NCBI GenBank assembly: GCA_938015255.1
Contig: CALLQC010000127.1
Coordinates: forward strand, 1-34,935
Direction: 5' to 3'
Length of the DNA: 34,935 nt
Origin: an uncultured Erythrobacter sp.
Lineage (GTDB): Bacteria > Pseudomonadota > Alphaproteobacteria > Sphingomonadales > Sphingomonadaceae
Below are positions 18,291 to 28,400 of this stretch, piece by piece. Each line of letters starts with the position of its first letter. Position 1 is the first letter of the stretch. The notes under the pieces are model-generated. The model searched no databases. It worked only from the letters and a program-made list of their open reading frames with translations, and had not been told where the DNA came from. The position numbers were made by a program, and so were the translations under genes.

Positions 18291-20105
18291 CTAACGCACA
18301 TCGCTCCACATTTTGGAGAGCAAACCGGCGCAATTGATTACTCCTACCAGCGAGTAGGTCTGCGGGAAGTTCCCCCAAAGTTCTCCGGTTTCATAATCCA
18401 GGTCCTCTGAAAGCAGACCAGAGGCTGTCGTGTGACTCAACATTGTCTTGAACAATGTCCGCGCCTCATCATCGCGACCAGCCAGATGCAGAGCCTCGAT
18501 CAGCCAGAATGTGCAGACGTTGAAAGCCGTCTCTGGTGCGCCGAAATCATCTTCAGCCGCATAGCGCAGCATATGATCACCGCGCCGCAGATGTTTTTCA
18601 ACGGCTGCAAAAGTCTGCTGGAAACGTTCATTATCGGGCGAAAGAAATCTCAGTTCGACCATCTGGAGCAGGCTTGCATCCAGATAGTCGCTCTCGAAAC
18701 TTGCGCCGTAATGACCGCCCTCGCCATTCTCCTTCCACGCCTCCGCCTCGATCTTGGCACGGATGCTGTCAGCACGCTCGCGCCAAATCTTTGCGCGATC
18801 AGCCTTTCCCAGATGGTCGGCCGTCCTGGCGAGCCGATCGCACGCTGCCCAGCTCATTACGGCGGAATATGTGTGCACCTCTTCGCGCGTGCGGAACTCC
18901 CAAAGCCCTGCATCGGGTTGATCGTGCATTGCCCACGCCATCTTGCCGACCTGTTCGAGATTTTCGAAATCATGGTCGTCGGCCTGCCGCAGCAGCCTGC
19001 GGTCAAAAAAGCTTTGGACACTGGGCAGGACAATCTGGCCATAGCAATCATGCTGGATCTGCTTGTAGGCCGCATTTCCGCGCCGCACCGGACCCATGCC
19101 CCGATAACCGGCAAGATAGCTGGCCGTCGTTTCATCGAGCTCGCTTTGTCCCATGACCGAATAAAGCGGCTGGATCTGACCGCCGCGAGCGCTGTCCACT
19201 ATGTTGCGCAGGTATGTGAGATATTTCTCCATGACATCGAGCGCGCCAAGCCGGTTCAGCGCCTGGATCGTGTAATAGGAATCGCGGATCCAGCAGTATC
19301 GGTAATCCCAGTTCCGCTCCGAATGCGCTGCCTCGGGGATTGAGGTCGTGAGCGCCGCGACAATCGCACCTGTTTCTTCATGCTGGCACAGTTTCAGCGT
19401 GATCGCGCAGCGGATAACCTCTTCCTGCCATTCAAACGGAATATGCAGACCGCGCACCCATTGCTGCCAATATTTGCGCGTGCGCTGTTCCATGCCGCGT
19501 ACCTCATCCTGAAGGTTGCCGACAAAAGGTTCGTCAGGGCCCAGGAAAAAATGCGTGTCGCCTTCGATCCTGAAGCTGCGTCCTTCAAGCACGTATCCCA
19601 CCGGCGCGTCTGTTGAGAGGCGCAGCGCCTGCGGGCCGACCAGATAACGAATGTGGTTCGTGCCATTTGTCGTCTCAGCCAGACCCGCTCCGTAATTCTT
19701 GGTCGGTTTGAGCACCACTCGCACGCGCGGGTTCCCAGCAATAGGACGCACGATCCGCACGTAGGCCACCGGGCGGTACATCCGGCCAGAGCGCTCGTAG
19801 CGCGGGCAGAAGTCCAGTATCTCGACCGCGCTGCCATCGCTTGCTTCCAATGTGGTCACAAGGTTCGGCGTGTTGCGAATATATTCCTGCCGCGCGCTTA
19901 CCTGCCCTTCAAGCTCGAACCGCCAGATCCCTGCGTCGCGCTGTTCGCCATTGAGGAGCGCCGAAAACACCGGATCGCCGTCAACGCGCGGAACGCAGCC
20001 CCACACCAGCGCGCCAGACTGATCGATAAGGCCGGAGACCTGGCAATTGCCGATCGGCCAGAGTTCGAGGTTGGGAAGTTTGGTTTCGCTCATATTTCCA
20101 GCCAT
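18291..20105 (-). CDS. Glycoside hydrolase family 15 protein (glucoamylase/trehalase-like)
   Basis: LELWPIGNCQVSGLIDQSGALVWGCVPRVDGDPVFSALL, AALTTSIPEAAHSERNWDYRYCWIRDSYYTIQALN, FNVCTFWLIEALHLAGRDDEARTLF. Start placed at ATG 20105, overlapping otsB. Confidence 0.93.
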   Translation of the reverse strand: MAGNMSETKLPNLELWPIGNCQVSGLIDQSGALVWGCVPRVDGDPVFSALLNGEQRDAGIWRFELEGQVSARQEYIRNTPNLVTTLEASDGSAVEILDFCPRYERSGRMYRPVAYVRIVRPIAGNPRVRVVLKPTKNYGAGLAETTNGTNHIRYLVGPQALRLSTDAPVGYVLEGRSFRIEGDTHFFLGPDEPFVGNLQDEVRGMEQRTRKYWQQWVRGLHIPFEWQEEVIRCAITLKLCQHEETGAIVAALTTSIPEAAHSERNWDYRYCWIRDSYYTIQALNRLGALDVMEKYLTYLRNIVDSARGGQIQPLYSVMGQSELDETTASYLAGYRGMGPVRRGNAAYKQIQHDCYGQIVLPSVQSFFDRRLLRQADDHDFENLEQVGKMAWAMHDQPDAGLWEFRTREEVHTYSAVMSWAACDRLARTADHLGKADRAKIWRERADSIRAKIEAEAWKENGEGGHYGASFESDYLDASLLQMVELRFLSPDNERFQQTFAAVEKHLRRGDHMLRYAAEDDFGAPETAFNVCTFWLIEALHLAGRDDEARTLFKTMLSHTTASGLLSEDLDYETGELWGNFPQTYSLVGVINCAGLLSKMWSDVR

Positions 20106-20833
20106 GTGTGAACCGCGCTGACATCGTCCAAGCGATAGCGCGCCGTTGTTTGTTCCCGCGAGCCTACAAGTATGCCCGCCCCGCCGAGCGCCTCGCACGC
20201 TTCAAAGCCAGCTTCGTCTGTCAGATCATCACCGATAAAAAACGGCGTCGCGCCTTTGAAAGGGGGCTCTTTCATAAAGGCTTTAACTGCTGCGCCCTTG
20301 TTTGCTGTCTTTGCGACCACTTCAACCACGCATTTGCCGCTTTGTGCGGCCCAGCCATGCGCCGTGGCCAGCTCTTGCGCAAATGTTTCCGCGTCGGGCC
20401 CTGCATCGGGATTTTGGCGGTAATGGAGGGCGCCACCATGAGGCTTCTCTTCATAGTTGAGACCGTGCTGCGCTGCATAGGCGCGCAATTCCGCCTCGAT
20501 CTCACTTGGCAATCCTTGCGCACCGTGCCCCAACAGACTGCCATCAGCGCGCCGCATGTCGCTTCCGTGTGAGCCTGCACCCGCGATCTTGAGCGGGCCA
20601 ATATGCCCTTCAATATCGCTCAGGCCGCGTCCGCTCACCACCGCACAGCGACGGCCCATGCGTATGTCCAGCGTGGCCAGACTGTCAGCCAGGCCCGCCT
20701 GCGGCTCAATGTCGTCAGGACCAGGAGCAAGTTCGACCAGCGTTCCGTCAAAATCCAGAAACAACGCAACCGGCCCGCTCGCGAGCAGCGTGGTCAATGG
20801 TGGCGGGTGGCCCGGTGCATGGTCTGATCCCAT
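20090..20833 (-). CDS. otsB: Trehalose-6-phosphate phosphatase (HAD)
   Basis: ALFLDFDGTLVELAPGPDDI, CAVVSGRGLSDIEGHIG, GSHGSDMR, FFIGDDLTDEAGFEA. Confidence 0.95.
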   Translation of the reverse strand: MGSDHAPGHPPPLTTLLASGPVALFLDFDGTLVELAPGPDDIEPQAGLADSLATLDIRMGRRCAVVSGRGLSDIEGHIGPLKIAGAGSHGSDMRRADGSLLGHGAQGLPSEIEAELRAYAAQHGLNYEEKPHGGALHYRQNPDAGPDAETFAQELATAHGWAAQSGKCVVEVVAKTANKGAAVKAFMKEPPFKGATPFFIGDDLTDEAGFEACEALGGAGILVGSREQTTARYRLDDVSAVHTWLEI

Positions 20834-20902
20834 AGGAGTGGCATAGAGGCTCAGGCCAAAGCGTCAACAATCGCGCTGCAATGCAGCATACCTATTCGCA
20901 AA

Positions 20903-22549
20903 TCAGCTTTGCGTATTCGCAAGCAGTCCCCGCCCGATGACCTGTGCCTGGATTTCCGCCGCACCTTCGAAAATATTGAGGATACGCGCATCGCACAGCA
21001 CCCGGCTGATTGGATACTCCAGCGCATAACCGTTCCCGCCGTGGATCTGCACCGCATTATCCGCTGCGCTCCATGCGGTGCGCGCCGCCAGAAGTTTTGC
21101 CATGCCTGCTTCAATATCGCAGCGATCACCGCGATCTTTCTGGCGCGCAGCAAAATAGGTGAGTTCCCGGCTCATCACGGTTTCAGCTGCCATCAATGCC
21201 AGCTTGTCCGATACGCGCGGATACCGGGTTAGCGGTTCGCCGAATTGCTTCCGGCCTTGCGCATAACTAAGGGCAAGATCGAACGCATTCCATGCGACAC
21301 CGATCGCGCGCGCAGCCGTCTGAATTCGCGCACCCTCAAATGTGCGCATCAGTTGCTTGAAACCCTGACCCTCCGCTCCGCCGAGCAACGCATCCCCCGC
21401 GACGTGAAAACCATCAAAACCCAGCGCATACTCTTTCATCCCGCGATAGCCGAGCACCTCGATTTCGCTCCCATCGATACCGTTGTCAGGAAAAGGATTG
21501 GCATCTGTGCTGCGCGTCTTTTCAGCAAGGAACATCGACAATCCGCGATAGCCGGGCTCATCAGGGTTCGTGCGGGCCATCAGCGTCATCAGATCCGTGC
21601 GCGCCGCGTGGGTAATCCAGGTTTTCGCACCGTCAATTCGCCAACGCCCATCGCCGATCTTGCGAGCCCGCGTTTTTACACTCGCCAGATCGCTGCCGGT
21701 ATCCGGCTCTGTGAAAACAGCTGTCGGCAAGATTGACCCATTGGCGATTCCGGGAAGAAACTTCGCCTTCTGCTCATCGGTTCCATTTGCGCCGATAAGC
21801 TCGCCTGCAATCTCGGACCGGGTGCCAAGCGAGCCTGCGCATATCCAGCCGCGCGAAAGCTCTTCCGATACCAGCGCCATCGCAAGCTTTCCGAGGCCAA
21901 GCCCGCCATAAGCCTCATCAATACACACGCCGAACACGCCGAGTTCAGCCATCTCCGAAATCACCCCGTCCGGGATCAGTGCGTCGTCAAGATGCCACTG
22001 ATGCGCGTGCGGCGTGATCCTGTCTTGTGTGAATGCGCGAAACTGGGCCCGGATCAGGTCGAGTGTTTCATCGCCCAGACCTTCATCGGGCAACGCGCCT
22101 TCACTAAGCAAAGCCGAATATTCCAGACGAGTTTCGGCCGTATTCCCATCAGCAAGAAAACGCTCCACGGCAGGATTGGCGGCGAATATTTCTGCAGCCT
22201 GTCCCAGGCCGAGTGTGGAGACACGGACGAACTCCCCCTGGCTCATCGCCACACCGTGTATGAGCTGCGCACAGTATTCGCCAAAACCGATGCGCAGAGT
22301 CAGTTCCTCAGCCGTTCCGAACTGATCTGAGCGATGCGCGCACGCGGCCCAATCGGCAGTCGCCTGCAGAGCTGCCACTGTAGAGGCGATCCACGCGAAG
22401 CCGTGCACAGCGTGCTGTTCACGCGTGATGAGCAACGCATCAGGTTTGCCATCAGACACCACCCGAGTGCGGACAGCATCCCGGACCTGATCTGAAAGGG
22501 CTTGCGCAGCCGATACGGCATCGCGGGCGAGAGAAATCCAGTCATTCAT
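20903..22549 (-). CDS. Acyl-CoA dehydrogenase family protein
   Basis: [98 protein letters not shown]. Confidence 0.94.
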   Translation of the reverse strand: MNDWISLARDAVSAAQALSDQVRDAVRTRVVSDGKPDALLITREQHAVHGFAWIASTVAALQATADWAACAHRSDQFGTAEELTLRIGFGEYCAQLIHGVAMSQGEFVRVSTLGLGQAAEIFAANPAVERFLADGNTAETRLEYSALLSEGALPDEGLGDETLDLIRAQFRAFTQDRITPHAHQWHLDDALIPDGVISEMAELGVFGVCIDEAYGGLGLGKLAMALVSEELSRGWICAGSLGTRSEIAGELIGANGTDEQKAKFLPGIANGSILPTAVFTEPDTGSDLASVKTRARKIGDGRWRIDGAKTWITHAARTDLMTLMARTNPDEPGYRGLSMFLAEKTRSTDANPFPDNGIDGSEIEVLGYRGMKEYALGFDGFHVAGDALLGGAEGQGFKQLMRTFEGARIQTAARAIGVAWNAFDLALSYAQGRKQFGEPLTRYPRVSDKLALMAAETVMSRELTYFAARQKDRGDRCDIEAGMAKLLAARTAWSAADNAVQIHGGNGYALEYPISRVLCDARILNIFEGAAEIQAQVIGRGLLANTQS

Positions 22550-22605
22550 CGGATTATTGCTACCAGAGCTTGTGTCGGGAGTTGCCGGTCCAAAATGCGA
22601 GGATA

Positions 22606-23328
22606 TCAGATTGCATGCTTTTTCAGCGTTTCATAATCATCGCGGCATGCTTCGGCGACTTCGGCGTAGGCACCCGTCAGCTCTGGCAAACCCGCGGGAG
22701 CAGCGCCGAAACCCGTCGAGGCGTTCACCTTGTCGTACCAGTGTGCGCCCCAAACTCCGTCTTCGGCGTGCGGACCTTTTTCCCAAGCCAGCATGGCCGG
22801 ATCCCATGGCATACCGAGTGCTGCGCACAACTTTTCAAGCGTGCCAACCGGATTGCGCAGGATATCGTCTGAATCGACAACCGGCGGCGCGCGGCCAAGC
22901 CTTTCGCTTTCGATTTCGAAGTATTCGCGCAGCTGCGCGAAGCCCAACATTTGCGGGGTGCGCAATTCATTCTTGTTGCGATAACTTGCAACCACACGAT
23001 CAGGGGCGCGGATCAAAAAGGCGTGGGCGTGATCGGGAAAATCACGAATGTCGATTGGCCCGACCATATGGTGAGGCATATGCTTTTGATACCAGATCGG
23101 CTTGCCATCCGGTGCCTCGCCAGATTGCGTCTGCGTCACACTGCGCCAGTCGCAGTCCATATCGGCAATGGTTTCAGCCGCCATCGGGTGCGGCTCTCCG
23201 CTCGCCTTCAGAAAGGCTCCATAAAACGGCTCGTCCGACACTGCGCAATCTTCACGCGCGCCAAAGCTGCGCATCATGGCCGTGGAGATGTTACGCGGAC
23301 CTGACCACATGGCGATGCGGAGCGTCAC
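22606..23328 (-). CDS. Sulfotransferase-like protein
   Basis: [40 protein letters not shown] (P-loop/PAPS-loop-like), [37 protein letters not shown]. Confidence 0.8.
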   Translation of the reverse strand: MTLRIAMWSGPRNISTAMMRSFGAREDCAVSDEPFYGAFLKASGEPHPMAAETIADMDCDWRSVTQTQSGEAPDGKPIWYQKHMPHHMVGPIDIRDFPDHAHAFLIRAPDRVVASYRNKNELRTPQMLGFAQLREYFEIESERLGRAPPVVDSDDILRNPVGTLEKLCAALGMPWDPAMLAWEKGPHAEDGVWGAHWYDKVNASTGFGAAPAGLPELTGAYAEVAEACRDDYETLKKHAI

Positions 23329-24242
23329 GTGGTCACATCCCGGTTCATCAGCTCCTTGTACAGGCCCTGCAAGCGTTCAACCATCGGTCCCCGCGCGTCG
23401 GTCAGCTTGCGGCCATCAACCTCCGTTACAGGAACGACACCGGCAAAAGTGCCAGTGACAAAAGCCTCTTCCGCGCCGTAGACATCGGTGAGAGAGAAGT
23501 TCTTCTCGAAAACAGGAATCCCGGCCTCCCGGCATACTTCGATCACATTCGAACGGGTTATTCCGCCGAGGCAATAATCGCCGCTCGACGTCCACACCTC
23601 GCCTTTGCGCACGATAAAGAAATGGGTTGAATTGCACGTCGCCACAAAGCCGTGCGGGTCCAGCATCAATGCCTCGTCAGCGCCCGCCTGTGCCGCCTGT
23701 ATGCATGCTGTGATGCAGTTGAGTTTAGAGTGGGAGTTAAGCTTCTGATCCTGCACCGCCGGATCACCGCGGCGCACATGCACGGTAAACAGGCGGATGC
23801 CGGTTTCAACCGTCGAGGGCAGCGGCGCTTTATATTCAGGAATAATCACGACTGTGGCCGGCGAAATGACCACGCGCGGGTCCTGATACGGTGTCGAGCG
23901 AATGCCGCGCGTTACCATCAGGCGGATGTGGACGCCTTCGGCATCGCGCATCTTATTGCCATCGATCGTCTCATCAATTCGTCTGGACATGTCTTCGCGA
24001 GACAGACCGACATCCATCGCAATAGCTTTAGAGCCTTCGTAAAGCCGGTCCATATGCGCATCGAGAAAGGCGATGCGCCCCTTGTGCAGCCGCAAGCCCT
24101 CCCACACGCCATCACCCAGCATAAACCCGCTGTCGAAGACCGATACCGTTGCTTGCGCGCGCGGTACAAGCGTGCCGTTTACGTTGATCAGAATGCTGTC
24201 ATTGCGCGGATCCGGCGCAAAATCATGTGTCCCTTTTGCCAT
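23325..24242 (-). CDS. PLP-dependent aminotransferase class IV (D-amino-acid/branched-chain type)
   Basis: MLGDGVWEGLRLHKGRIAFLDAHMDRLYEGSKAI, KLNSHSKLNCITACIQAAQAGADEALMLDPHGFVATCNSTHFFIV, GGITRSNVIEVCREAGIPV; ATGA overlap with the next gene. Confidence 0.93.
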   Translation of the reverse strand: MAKGTHDFAPDPRNDSILINVNGTLVPRAQATVSVFDSGFMLGDGVWEGLRLHKGRIAFLDAHMDRLYEGSKAIAMDVGLSREDMSRRIDETIDGNKMRDAEGVHIRLMVTRGIRSTPYQDPRVVISPATVVIIPEYKAPLPSTVETGIRLFTVHVRRGDPAVQDQKLNSHSKLNCITACIQAAQAGADEALMLDPHGFVATCNSTHFFIVRKGEVWTSSGDYCLGGITRSNVIEVCREAGIPVFEKNFSLTDVYGAEEAFVTGTFAGVVPVTEVDGRKLTDARGPMVERLQGLYKELMNRDVTT

Positions 24243-24275
24243 TGCGCCTGTTTAGGCTTTGAGCTGCGGCTGACA

Positions 24276-24308
24276 ATAAAAAAGGGCGCGCTATTGATTA
24301 GCGCGCCC
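24276..24308 (-). terminator. Rho-independent terminator downstream of the TPR gene
   Basis: Plus strand ataaaaaa-gggcgcgcta-ttgat-tagcgcgccc: perfect 10-bp stem followed by a T-run on the minus strand. Confidence 0.9.
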
Positions 24309-24341
24309 CCTTGATCTTGCGTTCATGCCTGATGATCAGGC

Positions 24342-25406
24342 TTAGACGTTGAGCCTGACTTCCGACGCCTCCCGATTGAGGCGGTCGAGTGCGCTGGTGT
24401 GCAATCCGGCCAGCTCAACATTGCCGCTGAGTTCGAATATCTCCGACGCCGTCTCATGAAAATCGCGGAACAGGGCGTTGGTTGTGTTGAGCGGGACATC
24501 GGCGAAAGTGCGGTTAATGTGCTCTTCGGCAGTGGCCAGATTTCCGCGATCAAGCTCGATCTGCGCCAGCACACCGTAGATGAAAGGCGTCCAATCTGCG
24601 GCGAACTTTTCTGCCAGCCCGAGCGCCCGGTTCGCAGTTTCCTCAGCCTGGTCAACGGCGCCGCCGAGTTGCTGGGCTGAGGCAAGGTTTGTGAGAATTC
24701 GCGCCTGAAGGATTGGGCTCGACATCTTTTCGGCGATCACCAGAGCCTTGCCGAATTCGGCTTCTGCTTCGTCAAAGCGCTTCATGCCACGCAGCGCATT
24801 TCCGATGTTGTTGTGCGCCGAAAGCGAAAGGATGGCGTCATCGGAAAAAACAGTGGCAGCCTTGCTGTAATAGCGCAGTGTCTCTTCATATTCCTTGGCC
24901 CGCGAGTAGAGAGACCCGATATTCTGCAGGACAATCGCCTGGCTCCGTGCGTCACCAAGCTGCTCATACCGCTGTTCCGCCATCATGAAGAAGGCGAGAG
25001 CCTGGCTTGAATTTCCAGTCCGGCCTTCAAGCGATGCAGCGGAACGCAGAAGGTCAGCATAGATCTTTTCCTCAGCGAAAGACCTCGATGCGGCAGCAAG
25101 TGCGGGGCGGATGATTGTTGCAGCTTCCTCGCTCCGGTTAAGGCGCAGCAGCGCCTCCCCTTCGAGCCAGTTGGCTGTCAGGCGATCCCGCGTGGCTTCG
25201 CCAGTCTTTCCTTCGATCAGGTGCTTTGCACCGCGCGCCAGATCAAGCGCCACTCCCGGATTCTTGACCATCATGGACTTGGCTTTCGCGATGCTGGTGT
25301 GGTGCACACCGGCTTCTACCTCCGTCCCGGCATATGCCGGCGCGGCCGAGGCGATAAGCAGCGCCGCAGCAGCTGAACCGATTCCTTTGATCCCTGTTTT
25401 GAGCAT
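24342..25406 (-). CDS. Exported tetratricopeptide repeat protein
   Basis: Signal peptide MLKTGIKGIGSAAAALLIASAAPAYAG; TPR-like helical repeats (SQALAFFMMAEQRYEQLGDARSQAIVLQNIGSLYSRAKEYEETLRYYSKAATVF, FDEAEAEFGKALVIAEK). Start placed at ATG 25406. Confidence 0.88.
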   Translation of the reverse strand: MLKTGIKGIGSAAAALLIASAAPAYAGTEVEAGVHHTSIAKAKSMMVKNPGVALDLARGAKHLIEGKTGEATRDRLTANWLEGEALLRLNRSEEAATIIRPALAAASRSFAEEKIYADLLRSAASLEGRTGNSSQALAFFMMAEQRYEQLGDARSQAIVLQNIGSLYSRAKEYEETLRYYSKAATVFSDDAILSLSAHNNIGNALRGMKRFDEAEAEFGKALVIAEKMSSPILQARILTNLASAQQLGGAVDQAEETANRALGLAEKFAADWTPFIYGVLAQIELDRGNLATAEEHINRTFADVPLNTTNALFRDFHETASEIFELSGNVELAGLHTSALDRLNREASEVRLNV

Positions 25407-25480
25407 TCTTAGTCCCTTGCTCGTGTTCTCGATTGGAAGGTCGATGTGGTTGATTTTACCGCTGATCATCATAGCCTCCC

Positions 25481-28400
25481 TTAAAACCGCAGTCCGAAGT
25501 TGGCGCCGATCATAAGCGCTTCCTCCTGATCCTGCCCCCCAGCGCTGACATAGCGACCGAACAGACCAAACTCGGAGCCTTCGGTAACCGGCGTCGCGTA
25601 GACGATCTCGCCTGCGATACGCCGCTTCGTCTCAATGCCAATCGTCTGATCGACGCGGCCCAGCTCGCCGGTTGCACGGTCGACGACCTGAAGGCTTCCG
25701 AACTCAAGCTCGCCATCCTCGACATTCAATGGCTGACCCACAGAAACGCGCAGTCTGTCCCGATCACCAACCAAGCCTTGCTTGCTAAGCGCGACCTGTC
25801 CCGCCGTGGTCCAAACTGTTCCGCGGTTCGAAAGGAACTGCGCATCGTTGGTTTCACTGGCGGCGCCGGTTGCGGAAAGGTCGAATGCAAAGCCATCGCC
25901 AAAATCGATCGAAGCAGAAACGGTAACAGCATCTGTCGCCGTCCCGTTATCAAGCAGCGTAGCCTGTGCACCGAACATCGCATCCTGTTCATCAAGCCGG
26001 GTCCACTGCGCATTGACGGTGAAGCCATCAGCAACCTTTTGCTCTAGCGACAGCGAGAGAGCCGAAGCCTCGCGCGCTCCCAGACGCTGGCGGCTGGCCA
26101 CTTCGAGCGCATCGTCCGTGTTTAGCTCGCTCCAGTCTTCGCGGTTCGCACTGAAACCAACGCTGACTGTGGTTGTCGACGCGATCTTGTAGCTCGCCTG
26201 TCCAAACAGCTCACCGGAGGCAAGACCAAGGATAGGGTTCACCCCGCCCGAGTATGGATCGTAATCGCTGACAACTCCAAATCCTTCGCCGGAAAGCGCC
26301 ATAGCGCCCTGGCCGTGGCCGAATGTCATCGCAAACTTGCCAGATGGATCTGTCAGCGTTGCCGCATTGTGAACCGGCACAAACTGGCCCTGCTGAGAAA
26401 CGCGTGGCTGGATCGCCTCGACAGCAATCTTCCACTGGCCGCCCGTTTCCACGGCTCCAGACCGGATCTGTGAAATGCCAGCCGTGCCGTCACCGTCACG
26501 GTCCGCGCCGCTGCTTACCAGCCAGTTGGCGAAACGGTCTGCGACGAAGTCCTGCATCCGCTGATAACCATTGCCAAGGGCATTGGTCGACTTGCCGTAT
26601 TGGAATGACGATGCCGGGATCGCGAAGTCACGGTGCGTATCGCCGATGTCTTCGATCCCGGTCAGATACACGTCATCCGTTTCCCACCAGCTCGGGATGC
26701 CGCCTTCGGCCAGCAGCTGTCCGGCGGTCTGCTCGTACGAGCGGAAGCTTTTCCCTTTCCGCTGGAACAGCGTGAAAGACATGCTGCCAAAATCAAGCGG
26801 CGATTGCGAGGCTGCCACGTCCAGCAGGCCATGCCCGTAAACAGCGTCGACACCCGGAGCACCAAGATCGCGTGCAGATGTCAGAATAATGTCGGCCGTT
26901 TCGTCTGCATGGTCCTGCAGCCACGGCCACCTGTCATGCAAGAGTGCGATCGCGCCTGAAACTAGCGGTGCCGCGAACGAAGTGCCGGACCGGCGTACAA
27001 CGCCGCCATTGCCATCGCTTACAAGCAGCAATTCTCCCGGCGCCACAATAAACCGGTTCATCAATTCATTACCGGAACGGCAAACGCCATTGTCCAGCAG
27101 GCATGATGTGCCTGGGCGGTTGGAGAAATTCGAAATGGTTCCATTTGGACGAACGGAACCCACGAAGATCGCAGTAGAATCGCTTTCTCTGCCCAAGGCA
27201 CCGTTTACGTAGCCCCAGTTGATATCTGCGGTCTGGGTAATACCATCATTGCCCGCAGCGATCACAAAAACCGTGTTGTCAGTGTTTGTCGTAATCGTGG
27301 GGTCAGCCAGCACGTCTGCGAGACCTTGAGATGCGACCCAACCAGACTCGCCGAGCGAGAGGTTTACGACACTTACAGCCTGATCGCGGCCCAGCAGCGT
27401 GTTGAAGCGATTGTATTCGCCAGCAAAGCGCAGTGCGGTTGAGACACGCGACCAGGTCGTTTGCCCGTCAGCATCAAAGGGGTTAAATGCAAAGATATTG
27501 GCATTTGGCGCGATACCCATCACTCCCTGCCCATCATGCGCAGCAGCGATAAGGCTCACGACGCCGGAGCCGTGACCGTTAAGATCCGTATTTGCGCCGT
27601 CAGCGAAGTAATATCGCCGGACGATATTGTCACTCAGATCGCCGGAATTGAAATTGCTGTCGATCACGGCGATCAGCGTATCCGCTCCATCGCCCTGGAT
27701 TTGTGTCAGCGCTGGGGTCCAGTTGATCGTTCCCATCCAGTGGTCGACCGCATCAATACCCGAAAAGGTGTTTACGGTATCATGCCAGTCGAGGAAAAAC
27801 GCAGCGCGTTGGGCGGTGGTCAAACTCAGCGTTGAAAGATCGTTGAGCGATATACCGTGGCGAGCATAGACTTCATTAGCGCGCTCTTGGGTAAAGCCGT
27901 TCGCGCCAAACCGACCAATCGCGTTGCCGTTCAAAACGTTCAGCCGATAATTCACACTCGACAGTTGGCCGTTATCCCAAGACGCATTCGCTGCCGAAAT
28001 CAGCTCACCGTTGGTCTGCCAAAAATTTCCAATGGAGGCGAGATTGACCGCATCGAAGGCAACAATGTCACCCCAAAACGCATCAATATCACCCCAGAAA
28101 GCGGTAATGTCCCCATAGAACGGGCTAATGTCGCCCCAGAATGCATCGATGTCGCCATAAAAGGCGTCAATGTCGCCATAAAATGGGCTGATATCATCCC
28201 AGAAGGCATCAATGTCACCGTAGAACGCGACGATATCGCCGTAGAATGCGTCGATATCGCCGTAGCGCGCGTCCAAGTGGAAGCCGCTCAGGCTGCGTGC
28301 GGTTACAACTCCGTCGGCCAGCACTGGTCCTATCGTCAGGTCCGCAGTCGGCGCTGGAACGGCTACGAAGCCTCCGCTTGATTGCGCCCCGATAGCACCA

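Noticed and set aside
20875-20892. GCTGCA-a-TGCAGC dyad downstream of the acyl-CoA dehydrogenase
   Set aside because: Short 6-bp arms and no T-run; insufficient for a terminator or operator call.
22557-23630. 357-aa plus-strand ORF
   Set aside because: Antisense to the sulfotransferase-like and aminotransferase genes; Arg/Ser/Pro-rich shadow ORF.
28055-28264. CRISPR-like or non-coding satellite explanation for the 21-bp repeats
   Set aside because: Units are contiguous without spacers, stay in one reading frame and vary at synonymous sites inside a large secreted protease, so they are protein repeats.
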